Assembly (NCBI GenBank): GCA_034008185.1
Contig: CM067081.1
Span: forward strand, 152,860,258-152,924,257
Direction: 5' to 3'
DNA: 64,000 nt
Source of the DNA: Gorsachius magnificus
Taxonomy: Eukaryota; Chordata; Aves; Pelecaniformes; Ardeidae
Shown here: one piece after another, positions 25,089 to 37,250 of the stretch
Numbering within the stretch: position 1 is the stretch's first letter
How the letters are laid out: every line of letters starts with the position of its first letter
Notes under the pieces: model-generated
Databases searched by the model: none
What the model saw: the letters and a program-made list of their open reading frames with translations, nothing else
What the model was told of the DNA's origin: nothing
Made by a program: the position numbers and the translations under genes

Positions 25089-28000
25089 TTAATTTATCAT
25101 AGGTCTAGATGCCTGCCACACAGTCAGCCTGAACTCTTTTTATATTTTCTGGACAGAAATTGACATTTTTAGTGGGCAAACAGTCTTGATCTGTTTAAAT
25201 ATCCCTTTGAATTTAAGTGAATTAGCCAGTGTCTTTTTCCTCTCTCTCTTGACCTCACAGGGAGGTTAGATAAAGAGCCCAGACATAAGTATCTGTGCTG
25301 TAAACAACTTAAATGAAATCTCACAGAAGCTGTCTGGACCTGGCAGAAACATGATGCATCTATAAGGGTTACTCCTGCAACTATTGGTGGCCTCATCTCT
25401 GTTGCTCCTGGGTGGAAGAGCTACAAATAGTACTTGTCAGGAGGACTTTTCCTGGATCCTGGCAATATCAACTGCCAAAATAGGTTGGATTTTAATGGGC
25501 AATGCTCTCCAATTGCTGGAATCAAAAAAATTATCTTGGCTTGCTAAGCTTCTCAATTATTTTTTTTTTTTTTTTGCCTGCAACAAGTCTTTATTTAGAT
25601 TTGTTGCCACTATGAAGTCAGAATCTCAATGTTCTTGTTTACAAAGCTGAAGATACATTTAAAGGAGAAAAACACTCATGCTCAGAACATAGCTTAATCT
25701 CCTGATTCAGCCTGCTTTTATATCTTTTGGGGAGAGGGGAGCGGGGGGAGAGCAGCTGTGCTGGACTCACATACAACTCCCATGCAAAAATACTATTTCT
25801 CCAGGTTAGTACCTTAAGGAGTGACAGCTTACCCCAGCGTCTTCACTTCCATCTTTGAGGAGCATTTAGCTTCCTCTTGAATGCAAATGTACCTCTCAAA
25901 GTGTGTTTCAGCCCTCTCCCTCCCCTTGTTCACTCCCTAATTATGAGGTCTTGCTGTCTTTTAGGTAGCTGCCAGGCATCCAAGAGAAGGGTAATGAGAT
26001 ACCTTCATGTTTATTTGAGAGTGAATCTCTTAAGAATAAAGAAGGACCTCAGAATACCAGGTTTTATATGCTGTTCTAATTTTTTTTTTTTTTTTTCAGA
26101 AAGTCAGACTAATTCCAATTACAAGCTTACATTATAACATTTTGTGTCTCATGAGTTTTCTTCCATCACCAGTAGTTCCTGGTTACAGGTCAGGAGGACT
26201 TTATGTCACTAACATGTGACATGTTAGAGTACACTGCTCTTCTGAAATCATCACATCACATATGACCAGGCCAAATTCTGTATTAGTTCATTTGTAAAAA
26301 TGCACGCTTTCCATTTAGGCTTGAAAAAGTGCCTGAGAAAGTAAAGTCCCATAATGTCCAGAATGTAATTCTGTTCTGTATTCATGTGCAGAGTTATTTC
26401 CCCCTTTCCCTGAGGTGCAGGAAAAGATCTGCACAAGTGATCACTTTGTTTCTACTTCAGCATTTCGATTGCTGGGGTTTGTCCACCTCACAAATGGTGT
26501 CAATGGGGTCACCTGTGTTTTATCATTAGAGAGGGAATGCAAGCCCTTATATGCATCCTACACTTTACTGGGAGGGTAGGCCTCCTCATCAGGCTGGAAA
26601 GGATGAATTCAGCAAGACCATCCTTTTTCTGACGTCAAGGAAAGAAAGGTCAGTGTCAGCAATTGCTGATTAAGTTTAGCAAAGTGAGGAAAGGAGATTA
26701 GCAAGATTGAGCTTTGTCACCCCTCACTTTTTGGTTCAAGTCTTCAGTGAATGAAAAATCATCTGTGCCTGATTAGAATTCATGCCTGTCAGAGGTATTT
26801 CAAAGAGACAGTAACCTCTGCCTGGCTCAGATCTGAGGTAAGTGTTGAAAATCCACCTCTTCTTACAGCCAGTTCAGCAAAGACAAATGAACATTGATGA
26901 GATTGGAAACTTATTTGTCCATGGAAAGTCAAGGAGAAACTTTCCCTGGAATTTAATGACAGTCAAGGATTCTTAAGGAGGCTGTGGTTTTGGACTACCA
27001 CTTCTCTGCTACCTTCGATGAATAGCACATGAAAATGGTACAAAGATTTCATGGAGGATGGCCAGAAATCCAGGCTTTGTTCTATTTAATTTTTTTCTGC
27101 CATTACCAGGGGCAGAAGCTGTGGTTATCTCATTCAGGAAAGTGCCACACATTTTTTGAGGAGTATGAAAAGTCAAAGAGATCCCTTAAAGAAATAAGGT
27201 TTATAAAGAGGGGAGAAAACAAATATCAGCAATATTAACTCTAAAAGTCAAGCTCATGTTGCATTTCCTATCATCAGTGGTATAACAGTAAATCTCAGAA
27301 CAGCATTTCTAGGGCAAATATGATATACAGGAAGAGTGGGAATGCAAGCCAGCCTGAGATATTCTGCATGGTACTCCAGGGATTACATGATAAATTGCAC
27401 AGCACAAAAGACTGTTTCTATTATGTTACTGTACCTTACTTCTAGGTACTGACTGATTGCAGAGCCATCTCATTGTCCCAGAAGAGGAGGAACGGGAAAA
27501 GAGAGGCAGCATTCTGGGGTTTTTTTTTTTTGAGAAAAAAACATTTAATTTTCTGTCTGTAGGTTCCAGAAATGAGAACAACCAAAGCAAAAAAGACATT
27601 TGAAAAGAGCAAGACAACCTCTTATTTCAAGGTACTGTTTTAACCTATTAGTTATTTTTACATTTTTTACTTACAGCAATTGCTAAGTAGTCAGACCAAA
27701 CCTCAGAGAATAAACTCTATTTCTTATGGACCTTTTAACCTGGCTTAGAAGTAGTGCCACAATATCTCACCAGCCATTTGATATACATGCATGTGAATAC
27801 CACATACAAAATGTAAGTAAGAAACAGACATTTCAGTGACCTGAACTAGACTTTTCTTCCAAACAAGCCTATGGCTCTGGTGACACTATGGTGGGTATGT
27901 TAATGTACCCACCATATCTCTCACCTTAGAAGAGCTGCTGATGTGATTCCCTCTCATTGGGAGAGAAAAAAGTAGTAGTGTTCTCCAGGGCAGAAGAGGC

Positions 28001-30234
28001 AGTGGTGAAAGAAGGGAAGATATTGGGTGCTATTCACATTCATGAATTACTTGTTCTCATAAAAACCACCTGGAAGGTATGTCCTGGGACTATTGTTACT
28101 GTTGTCTTATTTCTGATTTTAGCCTGGAGCATTTCCCCATGTTCCTTGTAACCTGCAAACAGAGCAGAGATAGGAGCATCTGGCTACTTCTGCTGGCAGT
28201 CAGAGCCTGTTTGAACAGCTCTAGGGACAAGTGACATGACCCAAACAGGGATCACAGAACAACCTCTGAGAAGTTCTGAAACCAGATCTTGACAAAAGAT
28301 TCTGGGAACTAAAACTCTGGAAAAATAACTCCTTTTGTTTTTCTGATTTCTTTCTCCTGTTTTGCTGCCTGTGACTATACCGTTGCACACAAAGAAGAGG
28401 AACTGGTATAAAGGACACTATATTTCAAATGTTCACAGATACATAATGCAGGTAACCAGCTAGAATGATTCACTATTTATCATTTGCCATGTCCAAAGAG
28501 CTGAATCCATCCATTGTTAAACAATAGCTATGTAACAGGAGAGCTGCATGAACATTACCATAAGTAAACACATCTCCATAGGCTTTAAAGAGAGAAAAAA
28601 TTTTATTTATTTTTCCCCCCACAACACAAAAAAGAACAAACCTCACAGTGCAGTGCATTGTAGAAAACTCTGCCTTTGGAAACTCAGGAGGTCAAATGTA
28701 TATGCAGATTATGGAAAAAATGAGACAAATTCACAGAAGAATATCAGTCTTTTCTTGTTCCTTCTCTCTGCTCTCCACCCTGGCAAGAACCTCAGCCTTC
28801 ACTCTGAGAAGTCAGAGATACTTCCATCAAGAGAAAAAGAGCAAGCAATTCCTATCCCGAATCTCTCTCTACACTCAGTTGTCTGTGAAAAAGGTGTGCA
28901 ACCCTTCACTAGGTTGCAGTTACATTACCTTAGAACTTCTACTTTGAATTAGACATAGTATATTTAAATCTAAACCCAAACCTTTGAACAGTATCTTTGC
29001 AAGTAATGAGAAGAATTATTAGTGTGACAGTGTATGCCCTTTACTGCAGTTTTGTAATTCAGTGGAGTCTGTTGTTCCCAAATGACCTATTTATCTGCTT
29101 TGAGCTAGGAATGTGTACAAGATGTGGCAGGGTGGTGGCCTGATGGGAACGCTGATCTCTGAGAGCAGAACTCTTTTTTCCTGTGAGCTAAGAGGAGTAT
29201 TTGTATCTGCCTGTCTCCATGACTCATGCAGTGGCTGTAAGTTATTCCCCTCTGGGAGCCAGAGGCTACCAGCTCGTCTGTTTTACTGCATGCAGTAACT
29301 CACTTGAGCTTTCTGGAAAGCTTTTTTACATAAATAGCTCTGGTGACAAAGGTCCCATTTCAAGATTCTACATTGGTTTCAATGGGATATTTCATATTTA
29401 AAGTTCAATATTTGCTAAGGCACCTAGTAAAATAAGATTTAAAGAGAGAATGACTGTCCTCCACATCATCATTTTGTTGCTGACTGTGCTCCTCCACTGG
29501 TCCTCGTGCTCCCAGAGATGCTATCTCAGCAATGCTATCAATATACTTCTCTGCTTTCTTTTGTGGGTGGTAGTAAAACAGTTAGTAGAATGGCAAAGTG
29601 AGAGGGAAGCAGAGCAGACAGAGACTTCAAAGCTCAATAATTTCCTCATTTTTCTATTCTAGCAAATGACTGGTTTCAGTGACTGTTTCTGTAAGGCAGA
29701 AAAGGAGCCAGCATGAAAGGTTGTGGTTGTTGCACGGTTCACCTACATCAGCAGGAAATACAAGCACATCAGTCAATGTAACTCACTATACTTTTTCTGA
29801 CTGAGTCTGGTAGCCGACATTTAGAGTAAAACCAAGACAAATACAGAGGACAGTCTTGTCTGTAAAGTCTTCCTGCTCTTGAAAACAGGCCCACTGGGAC
29901 TAGAAGTTATACCTGCATTTTTAGTAAACCTTTGATGTTTTCTCCTGGAATGAGCTTCTAGGAGATACTTTGACACTTTACCTGTGAACCAGCTAGGGTA
30001 GGGGTCATTTTGACTACCCCTTAGCTCTCCAAAACCTAGGTGGCCTGGTCTCAGTTAGTCATAAATGACCACCAGTTGGGAGGGAAAAGTGGCGCTCCTG
30101 GAGCATGCTTCATTCTGTGACAGCAGCCTGGGCAGATGAGGTGCACCACTTCCAGATGCATCCCTGGTCCTCTGTGCACTACCTAGAGCCCCAGACTGAC
30201 TGGGTTAGCTGTCTGAGTGTTAAACAGCAAGGGT
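25089..30234. other. unique non-coding DNA
   Basis: No gene or interspersed repeat was recognised. T-runs occur at about 25,559-25,575, 26,080-26,096 and 27,521-27,531. The one at 26,080 is followed by CAG and superficially resembles a splice acceptor, but no coding similarity follows it. Weak open frames of up to about 134 codons near 28,548-28,952 appear to be chance. An 11-bp inverted repeat is listed separately. Confidence 0.5.
27887..27916. repeat. 11-bp perfect inverted repeat
   Basis: TATGGTGGGTA (27,887-27,897) and TACCCACCATA (27,906-27,916) are perfect reverse complements around the 8-nt loop TGTTAATG. This is the cleanest hairpin I found in the window. No flanking features suggest a transposon terminus or a known RNA. 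Confidence 0.75.
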
Positions 30235-30304
30235 AAAGGGAGATTAAAGGGAGATTAACCTCTCCTCCAGCAGAGTAAAGGGAGATTAACCTCTCCTCCA
30301 GCAG
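30235..30304. repeat. nested tandem duplication (11-bp and 31-bp units)
   Basis: AAAGGGAGATT occurs twice in direct succession at 30,235-30,256. The second copy is also the start of a 31-bp unit (AAAGGGAGATTAACCTCTCC plus TCCAGCAGAGT) at 30,246-30,276. That unit is repeated almost completely at 30,277-30,304, ending in CTCCTCCAGCAG before the array stops at TGG. The pattern fits two successive slippage or duplication events. Confidence 0.9.
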
Positions 30305-31631
30305 TGGACACAAGGAGACCCTAAGTGACTACCAACGAAAACATTTCCATTGACAGATTTCATGTGCCTGCCAGTTCTTTAGCTTCGTAATCCTTTTCTG
30401 CAGTGGTAAAAACCATTTGGTCTGCTACTTAGAGTAGAAGTTTGGTACATATGCAAAGTGACTAGGACATAAATCAGCCCAGGATGCAGTTCTTCCAGAT
30501 GAACAGCCGTATGTAGATGTTAGGAACTAATATAATCTTTGCTAACCCAGATTATTTATGTGGTAAATCATTTTGGACCCTACAATTTTATTTTAGAGAC
30601 CAAAAAACCCCACTGCTTTTAAAAAGAATTTTCATTTGATTCCACTTCTTTCAGTAAAGAATTCCATTTGAAAGAATTACATGAAGAAATTTCTAGTTTG
30701 AGCCCATCCAGCTGTAGATTCCTTGTCATGCAAAGTTTTATGTAATAGTAAAACCTAATTCTCCATTACTGCTACACTTGTACTTAGTTTGTCTTCCAGT
30801 ACAAATTTTAAAGCAAATGCCAAGCAATTTGCTGGGATGACACAAACAATACAAATGAACCTTAAGTGAGATGTTCTTCATCAGCTGTTAACAGCTCCTA
30901 TCCATTTTTCATCTCAGAAATTATGTAGTTAAAGCATTCTGCGTGCTTAAGAAGCTTTTAGTACACTTATCCAACATGTATAGGGAATACAAAGTCAGTC
31001 AAATTTTAAATAGCAGAAAAAAAATAACATCCTATGAGAAAACCTGACTTACCATTTTAACTATTTAAAGGATTTCTTTTTTTTCTTTCAAATGTTTTTA
31101 GACTCCACAGACTATGGAGCTTTTAAACAGGAAATGAACCGATTTTCCTGGGCTTTCTGGCAATTCCCTCAAAGTGAATTCAAAACATAAATTAAATCTC
31201 TGAACACTTCTGTGTTGCCAGACAGATAAATAAGCAGAGCAACTAGATGCAACACCTGCAGATGTATTCCCCCCCAATTTGTGGTTCTCTTCCACAGAAC
31301 AAACTTATCACAAAATTGCTGCTACAGGTGTCCCAGAAAATGCTTGCATTCCCAGCTCCCTTGCCTGTTGTGGAGTCGTCACAGGTTTCCACTCCACACC
31401 GCAGCCCGGGCTCAGCCTGTTACTGGGGGCAGTTTTACCCTAGTTTTGTCAGTGTAAAAGCAGTGTCAGCCACTACAGCTAGCAAGGCAGAAACAGCGTT
31501 CACCTCCCCACTGTCCCACTTGTTATGTGGGCACATAACAAAGCTTCAGACATAGAGAACAGCACCAAGTACCTTGACCGTTAGTAGCATGGGTGACAAG
31601 CACAGCAGCCTTTTCTCTTAGGATGGCGCAC
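30305..31631. other. unique non-coding DNA
   Basis: Nothing recognisable was found. The stretch is AT-rich with short A- and T-runs near 31,018 and 31,077, and contains no supported reading frame. Confidence 0.55.
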
Positions 31632-31835
31632 AATCATAGAAAATTAGGGCTATAAGGGACCTCAGTCTAAATAACTGGTTTATTCCTCTGCCCCAAGGCA
31701 GGATTTACTGTACTACTGCAACACTGACAGATGTTTATCTAACTCTAATGTATTATTAAAAGCCACTCGTAATGGCACACCACAACAACCAGACAAATTA
31801 TTCCTGTTTTGTTATACTTTTAGCAACATTTTTTA
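31632..31835 (-). repeat. ancient CR1/L3-like LINE 3' relic
   Basis: The plus strand shows a decayed CR1 3' end: AATCATAGAAAATTAGGGCT, ATAAGGGACCTCAGTCTAA and CCCCAAGGCAGGATTTACTG. Then come TGACAGATGTTTATCTAACT and ACAAATTATTCCTG, matching in order the parts of old CR1 elements shared with turtles. Divergence is much higher than in the young copies here, so the insertion is probably very old. The outer boundaries are approximate. Confidence 0.65.
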
Positions 31836-34146
31836 GCAATTAATTTTGCCAGAACCTTTCTCACCATTTTTCTCAGAGCAATTAAACAGTTTCATTAAGA
31901 AATCCCACTCATTTTCAGGAAACATAGTTTCATTTCCCTTTTATAACTTCTGGAAAATTTTAACTTTACTTCAGCAGGGCATAGAGATATCAGGAAGCTC
32001 TTCTGGGTTCCTCAATGGTCCTTTTTTCTTCTTTGGGAAATAATTTCCTTATAGAACACCAGAAGAGAGTGGCTGCCACTCTGAGTTATTAGTTTCAGTC
32101 ATTTTACTGATACACTTAGTTCTTTTTCTGTTTTTAAGGTTTCCTTTGCAAAATATCTCAGCTATTGTCCAAATAAAATTATTAGGTTATATGCTTCTAG
32201 AGAAGAGAACAGAAGCTTTAGAGAGGGAGGGGCTGGTATCTCAAGCAGAAATCTACAACTGGTGTTAGCACAGATGCCCAACACCCTCAGTAGTAGAATA
32301 CAGGCAAGAAACATATTCTTTGCAAAATCCTACCTGTGTAGCTGGATTTGTGCTCCTGAAAGCATCTCCTACAGTTCCACACACAGATATAGTGCTTATT
32401 AATTGGTGAAAAACTGTTTATCTTTCTGGGGGACTTGTAGGAAAGGCACTGCAAAATTGTGTCCTTGTTGCTTCTTAACTGGTTTCTTGATAGCTTCCAC
32501 CTGGACCCCAGAGGGTAGCCACCCTTGCTGGGAAGCATGTATTGGCTCATTGGTACAAGATTTTTCTACATAGCGAGTAGAACTGGAGAGAAAATTAATG
32601 TGGTGTTTGGGCTAACCACACAGTGAAGGCTTGTTTAGTGCGAGCCCTGACATTACTATATTTCATCAGATCCGTTCAAGTGAATGAATGCCTTGAAATT
32701 ATCATCATGTTTTATATCTGCTTTTACACCATACACCTTCTATAACTTGTGAACTTGTCCCTATAACAGGCCTATAATAATTGATTTTATAACTGCAGGA
32801 AAACAATGATTTAGGGACTTCCCGCTTTCCCTCATTGAATCTTAGTCTTCAGAATAACACATTTGCTGCAAAAGCCGTGAGAAGGGAACAAAGAAAACAG
32901 TCGGTTAGAGACCCAGGCTGTCAGAAACCACCTGCATGAAAACATGCACACTTCCTCATTTTTTAGTCAGTTAGTAAAAAAAACATTCATGGCCACTGGA
33001 AGTACAGTGTGACGTCTTTTGATTCGTCTCCTGGGCCAAAAGGGTAAGGGAGGCAGTCCATCCTTAACACTGAACCTGTGGATTAAATCTTGCATTCTGA
33101 CCAGGAAAACTTGGTTGAAACAATAACATATTAGGGATATAACCTTAATTAGAGTCAATCAAATGACACTGAACGGTGAAACCCACAATTGTTTATAAAG
33201 AATCCTGGTAGGAACTTCGACCCTCTTTGCTTGAGCTAGGACCGAGCTAATATGTCAAGGTGGCGTTTGCTATGCTGTGTGCTGCCTTCCAGGAGCTGAC
33301 TTAGCCCTAGAAGGCAAAGAGCTGACCACTGTAAACATAAAATTAGTGGAAAAGGAAACATTTAATGGTATCAAATGCATTCACAGAACAAGTACGGAAG
33401 CAGTATCCTGTACGTTCAAGTAAACCCTTATAGAGATCACTTTTCAGTATGAAACAAAGCTTTCCATGGAACTGCAAGGGCTGGGTGGGTTTGGAGAGAT
33501 CAAAGGTCAGGGCGCTAACCAGTTGTGATAGCTGGCGGTGTGAGGTGGGAACGTGCTTTTTACTAGGAACTGAACTGAAACTAGCATTTCCTTTAGTGAA
33601 CCACGGAACTAGCCATAGGTTCAAAGTAACGACACAGAAGTAAAATTCTCTGAGCACATTAAAAGCCCTAGAGCTGTTACTTGGACTTCAGCATCCCTGC
33701 CCACAACTGAAAGAGACTTGAAGAGGAAGAAAACACCTGTAGCAAAGGCTTCCCACTAATTCTGTTTGCTTTGCTACCCTTTCTACCAATCCTGTTAGAC
33801 AGAAAAAATACCCAATACAATAAAAATCCAGTCCTTTCCACTGTGTGCTTAGGCATACAACAGTTATCTCCAGAGATACATATGAGACGTGGAATATCTG
33901 AGCTCAGCACATGCTTAGCGAGAGGGATATATATCTGTCCTTATCAGTGACTAATAGGAGGTGAAAGAAGAGGGGAGGCTGACTGTGACTTGCAAGTTGT
34001 GGATTTTTTCTGCCCTCCAGAAACAAAAGTCCAAAACTTTTGTTTACTTATTCTTTTACTATGCTAGTGAAGACATGAAGAAAGATGATAAAAATGTAAA
34101 CTGGTAAATAATTCAGAAGGAAAAGATTTCCAGTCCAAGAGATAAA
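31836..34146. other. unique non-coding DNA
   Basis: No gene or repeat was recognised. A handful of short open frames (for example 33,343-33,657 minus) have no recognisable domains. Confidence 0.55.
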
Positions 34147-34450
34147 ATTCATAGAGTTTTAAGACCAAAAGAGAAAACCGAGGTAATATAATCTGATCCC
34201 TACCATTACTCTCTCCTCTAACAGTTTTAGTTGAGGCTGAAGCAAGTACATCCTTCCAAAAATCTCTGCAACATTGATTTGAATACTTTTAGTTTGCAGG
34301 GTATCCACTCCAATCAGCAGATAATTTGTTTCAGTGACCAATCATTCTCACCATTAAAATTAGTATGTTATCACTAGCCTGAACTTGCCTAGATTTTATT
34401 CCCAGATATTGATTCTTATTACATTTCAATCCATACAACTGAAGAATGCT
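34147..34450 (-). repeat. ancient CR1-type LINE 3' relic
   Basis: ATTCATAGAGTTTTAAGACC begins a stretch that tracks, with many substitutions, an old CR1 family I remember from turtles and other amniotes. Landmarks in order are AGCAAGTACATCCTTCCAAA, CATTGATTTGAATACTTTTA, GGTATCCACTCC, CTCACCATTAAAATTAGTAT and TAGCCTGAACTTGCCTAG. The preserved order over about 300 bp is the evidence. The element lies on the minus strand and contains no usable reading frame. It belongs to a different family branch from the copy at 31.6 kb. Confidence 0.75.
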
Positions 34451-36339
34451 ATTCATAAGATTCTGATTTCCACAGCAAAATCTTAATATATGGCTTAGCA
34501 TCAAGTTTGGAAATATCTGTAATACTGCTACACTGATGTTGGCTGCTATTCATTATGTCCCTGTCTGGAAGAAAACTAACAGATAAACAATTGAGTAGGC
34601 AGTTTCTGTAGGTCAATAGGAACCAAACCCAAAAAATATTTCAAGGAAAAAAAAGTAATATGCTGGTAATCAGCTAACAAATCAAAGCGGCATTCCAGTT
34701 TAGCTTTATCAATACAGAATAACTAATTATCTGAGGCTGCCTATGACTCTGGGTACTCACCATTAATCTAAGAAGAAAGTCAGGCACCTATCAGCCTCAG
34801 GAGCAGCACCTCAAACCAAATGTTTCTGGGGTACGAGACTTTTTGCCCTGAGCCAGGTGCCTAGAGAACATGACCTACCTTCACTGGCATGCTGATAGCT
34901 GGAGAGCTGAGCACTGACAGCACCTGGCTTAGGTTAGAGGTAGTAATGAAATAGTTCCTGTCCTGCGTTCAGGACAGGGTAAAATAAGAGATTTCCTGTT
35001 AAAGCACAACAAGAAAAGGGCTTTGAGTTACAGAAAAAAGGCTGAAAGGTAACAGAAGCTGGTAAATGTTCATCACTTTTCCATGTCATGTAGCGTCATT
35101 GTATATCTAAACAAGCATTTGGGGTCCAAATTTCAGAGGCACTTTAAAAAAAAGAATTATTAAGTAGGTAATCTAATGGGCAGCACTTGAAAAAGATCAT
35201 GATCTATCCCTTACAAACATTCCACAAAGTGAAATCATAATAAAAGAAGAGGTCACTATATTAAACTTCTACCTATACTGTGTTAGATATTTCAGGTCAG
35301 GAAAAAGCAGTATTGTTTTTCTAAAGATTAGTTTTGCAGTAGAATAAATGTAAGTTTGGCTTACCAATTGAGAGTTAACTGCACAGAATAAAACATAATG
35401 TATTTAAAATGAAGATCAATTAAATGTACTCTTACCCCAGGAAATCACTTTCAGCTTTAATAACAGCGCCAGATCTGATTGCTTATATAACTGTATTCTT
35501 TGTCCAGTACTGAGAATTCTTCAACTTTTACGGCAAGATGAATAACAATGAAGCTTTTCATTTATTCTCCAGTTATGGGAATCAGGTAAATATGGGAACA
35601 TACAACCTTTGCTCAAAATAATAGTAGATTGCTTATATTACTAATTGAGAAGCAACAGCGGAAAACATGATCTAAGTGCATTTCAAGACTCAAAACATAG
35701 AGGACAAAAAGAAGCCTTAACTTACTGTTATAGAATAAATGAAAAAAAAAGAAAAGATATAGTGGGCCTGACTCATGCCTGTCATCGGTGAGACAGAGCA
35801 AACAATAACCCATAGTGCATCTGGATATTGGCTTCTATTTAAGAACAAATGAGATTACATCTTCTACCCTACCCAATTATTTCACACGCTCGCTTGTTCT
35901 CCCACCAGCGCTATCTTCCCTAGGTCTTCACCTCCACCCCCAGATGGGAGATCCCTCCTGGCCTGGGAAGGTCAGGCTGAAAGTCAGGCTGGTTCTTGCC
36001 GTGCGGCTGCTTGCAGTTGTAACTCTCCAGTGTTACCAGCCAAGGTTCCTGGGCATCCCCTGGCATTTGCCTCTGTTGATCTCCCCCATTTCCAAGATCT
36101 TCCTCCAGCTGGGATGTTCAGACATTCACACAAACACCAGAACATACACACAATTATCTGCTGCCTATCAGCATTCACAGGGTGGGGGTTTTTTGCCTGC
36201 TACAGTCACTATTTATTTAATGTTTGTGTTTGGACAGATTGCTAAGCTACAAAAGAACCTCAGAGATTTTTAGAAGTATCTAATGGCCCGAAAAGCATCC
36301 ATGAATTTCCTACAATGGAGACATTCTTCACCAGAAAGA
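34451..36339. other. unique non-coding DNA
   Basis: No gene or repeat was recognised. A 152-codon open frame at 35,815-36,273 (plus) has no domain, repeat pattern or flanking signal, and similar-length frames occur elsewhere in this window by chance. Confidence 0.5.
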
Positions 36340-37250
36340 ACTGCCTCAACTTAATGAATCAATACTGCATGACTTGGAACAAATTGAGAAACCAAACGGT
36401 GAAAAACTACCCAGAACAGATGATATTTATTCAAGAGTTTAAAGCACCTCAGCTATGGAAGTGCCACGACATGTGATCTATGTGATCTATAGCTTTGCAC
36501 AGACGAAGTGCTAGAGGGATGAAAGGTGGCAGTATGGCACCTCTGGTGAAAAACCACAGAAAAAATTCCTAATCTCCATCAGAGGCAGTGATAGAAACAA
36601 AAAAGAGAATGAATAGTAAGTGTGAGAGAGAGAGATATGTATCTCAACATGACTTTTGTTAAGGGAAGTCATCCGTCATACGGACAGAATCAATTCTCAG
36701 TTGGTCAGTTTGTCACCTTCCAAAAAAGGTGGCAACAGTGCTCCTATCAAAAGCCCTTCCACTCTTTCAGTTTGGAAGGAAAGATACCCTCAAGGACTGA
36801 TAGCTACTTAAAAAGTAGGAAAGAGAGCACTGAACTATATACAGTCAGTTTTCACAGTGGAAAGGCAGTTTTTGTCATGATCCTCCTGGGTTCAGTGCTG
36901 GGATGTGTATTCCTCAACATATAAATAAATAACATGAAAAAGACTAAAAAGTGACATGACAAAGTTTTCAGATGATACAACAATTTCTGGATACTAAGAC
37001 CTAGTGTGGCTTACATTGCATGTTGCTGAATGACCGAGCAATAAAATGGCCAGTGAAACTCAATGGCTATGAGTGTAAAATAATGCACGTGTGGAAAAAA
37101 AAACCCAAACTCCACAACACAGTAAACTGTAAATTAGTTATTTCCATTCAGGAAAAAGCTCTTCCACCCACTGTAAATACTTCTCTGGGAAGATCAGCTG
37201 GATTTTCCAGTAGGTGTCGAACAGGCAAAAATAGATGGTTTAGCCAAATA
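36340..37250 (+). repeat. ancient CR1 LINE relic covering the reverse-transcriptase region
   Basis: About 0.9 kb of plus-strand sequence follows the order of CR1 ORF2 nucleotides. ACAGATGATATTTATTCAAG is the start of the RT domain. AACATGACTTTTGTTAAGGG corresponds to the GFxKGxS motif region, and TCAGTTTTCACAGTGGAAAG follows. CTGGGTTCAGTGCTGGGATG is the region after the GVPQG motif, and TTTTCAGATGATACAAC is the catalytic xADD region. AATGGCCAGTGAAACTCAAT and ATAATGCACGTG are the conserved downstream block. Stops and indels break the frame throughout. A residual open stretch at 36,622-36,924 still shows TFVKGSHPS and LGSVLGCVFLNI, echoes of RT motifs. No active protein is possible. Divergence suggests a very old amniote insertion, and it differs in sequence from the young avian copies. 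Confidence 0.82.

Noticed and set aside
26080..26100. T-run followed by CAG resembling a splice acceptor
   Set aside because: A homopolymer with an AG is common by chance, and no coding sequence follows.
30235..30304. Possible CRISPR-like array
   Set aside because: Direct tandem units without unique spacers in a vertebrate genome. It is a simple tandem duplication.
34770..34935. Two GGCACCT- and CACCTGGCT-like motifs that might be ends of an old repeat
   Set aside because: Too short, and the sequence between them shows no recognisable family.
35815..36273. 152-codon open frame (plus)
   Set aside because: No domain, signal or compositional support. A few frames this long are expected by chance in 64 kb read in six frames, and shorter frames overlap it in other registers.
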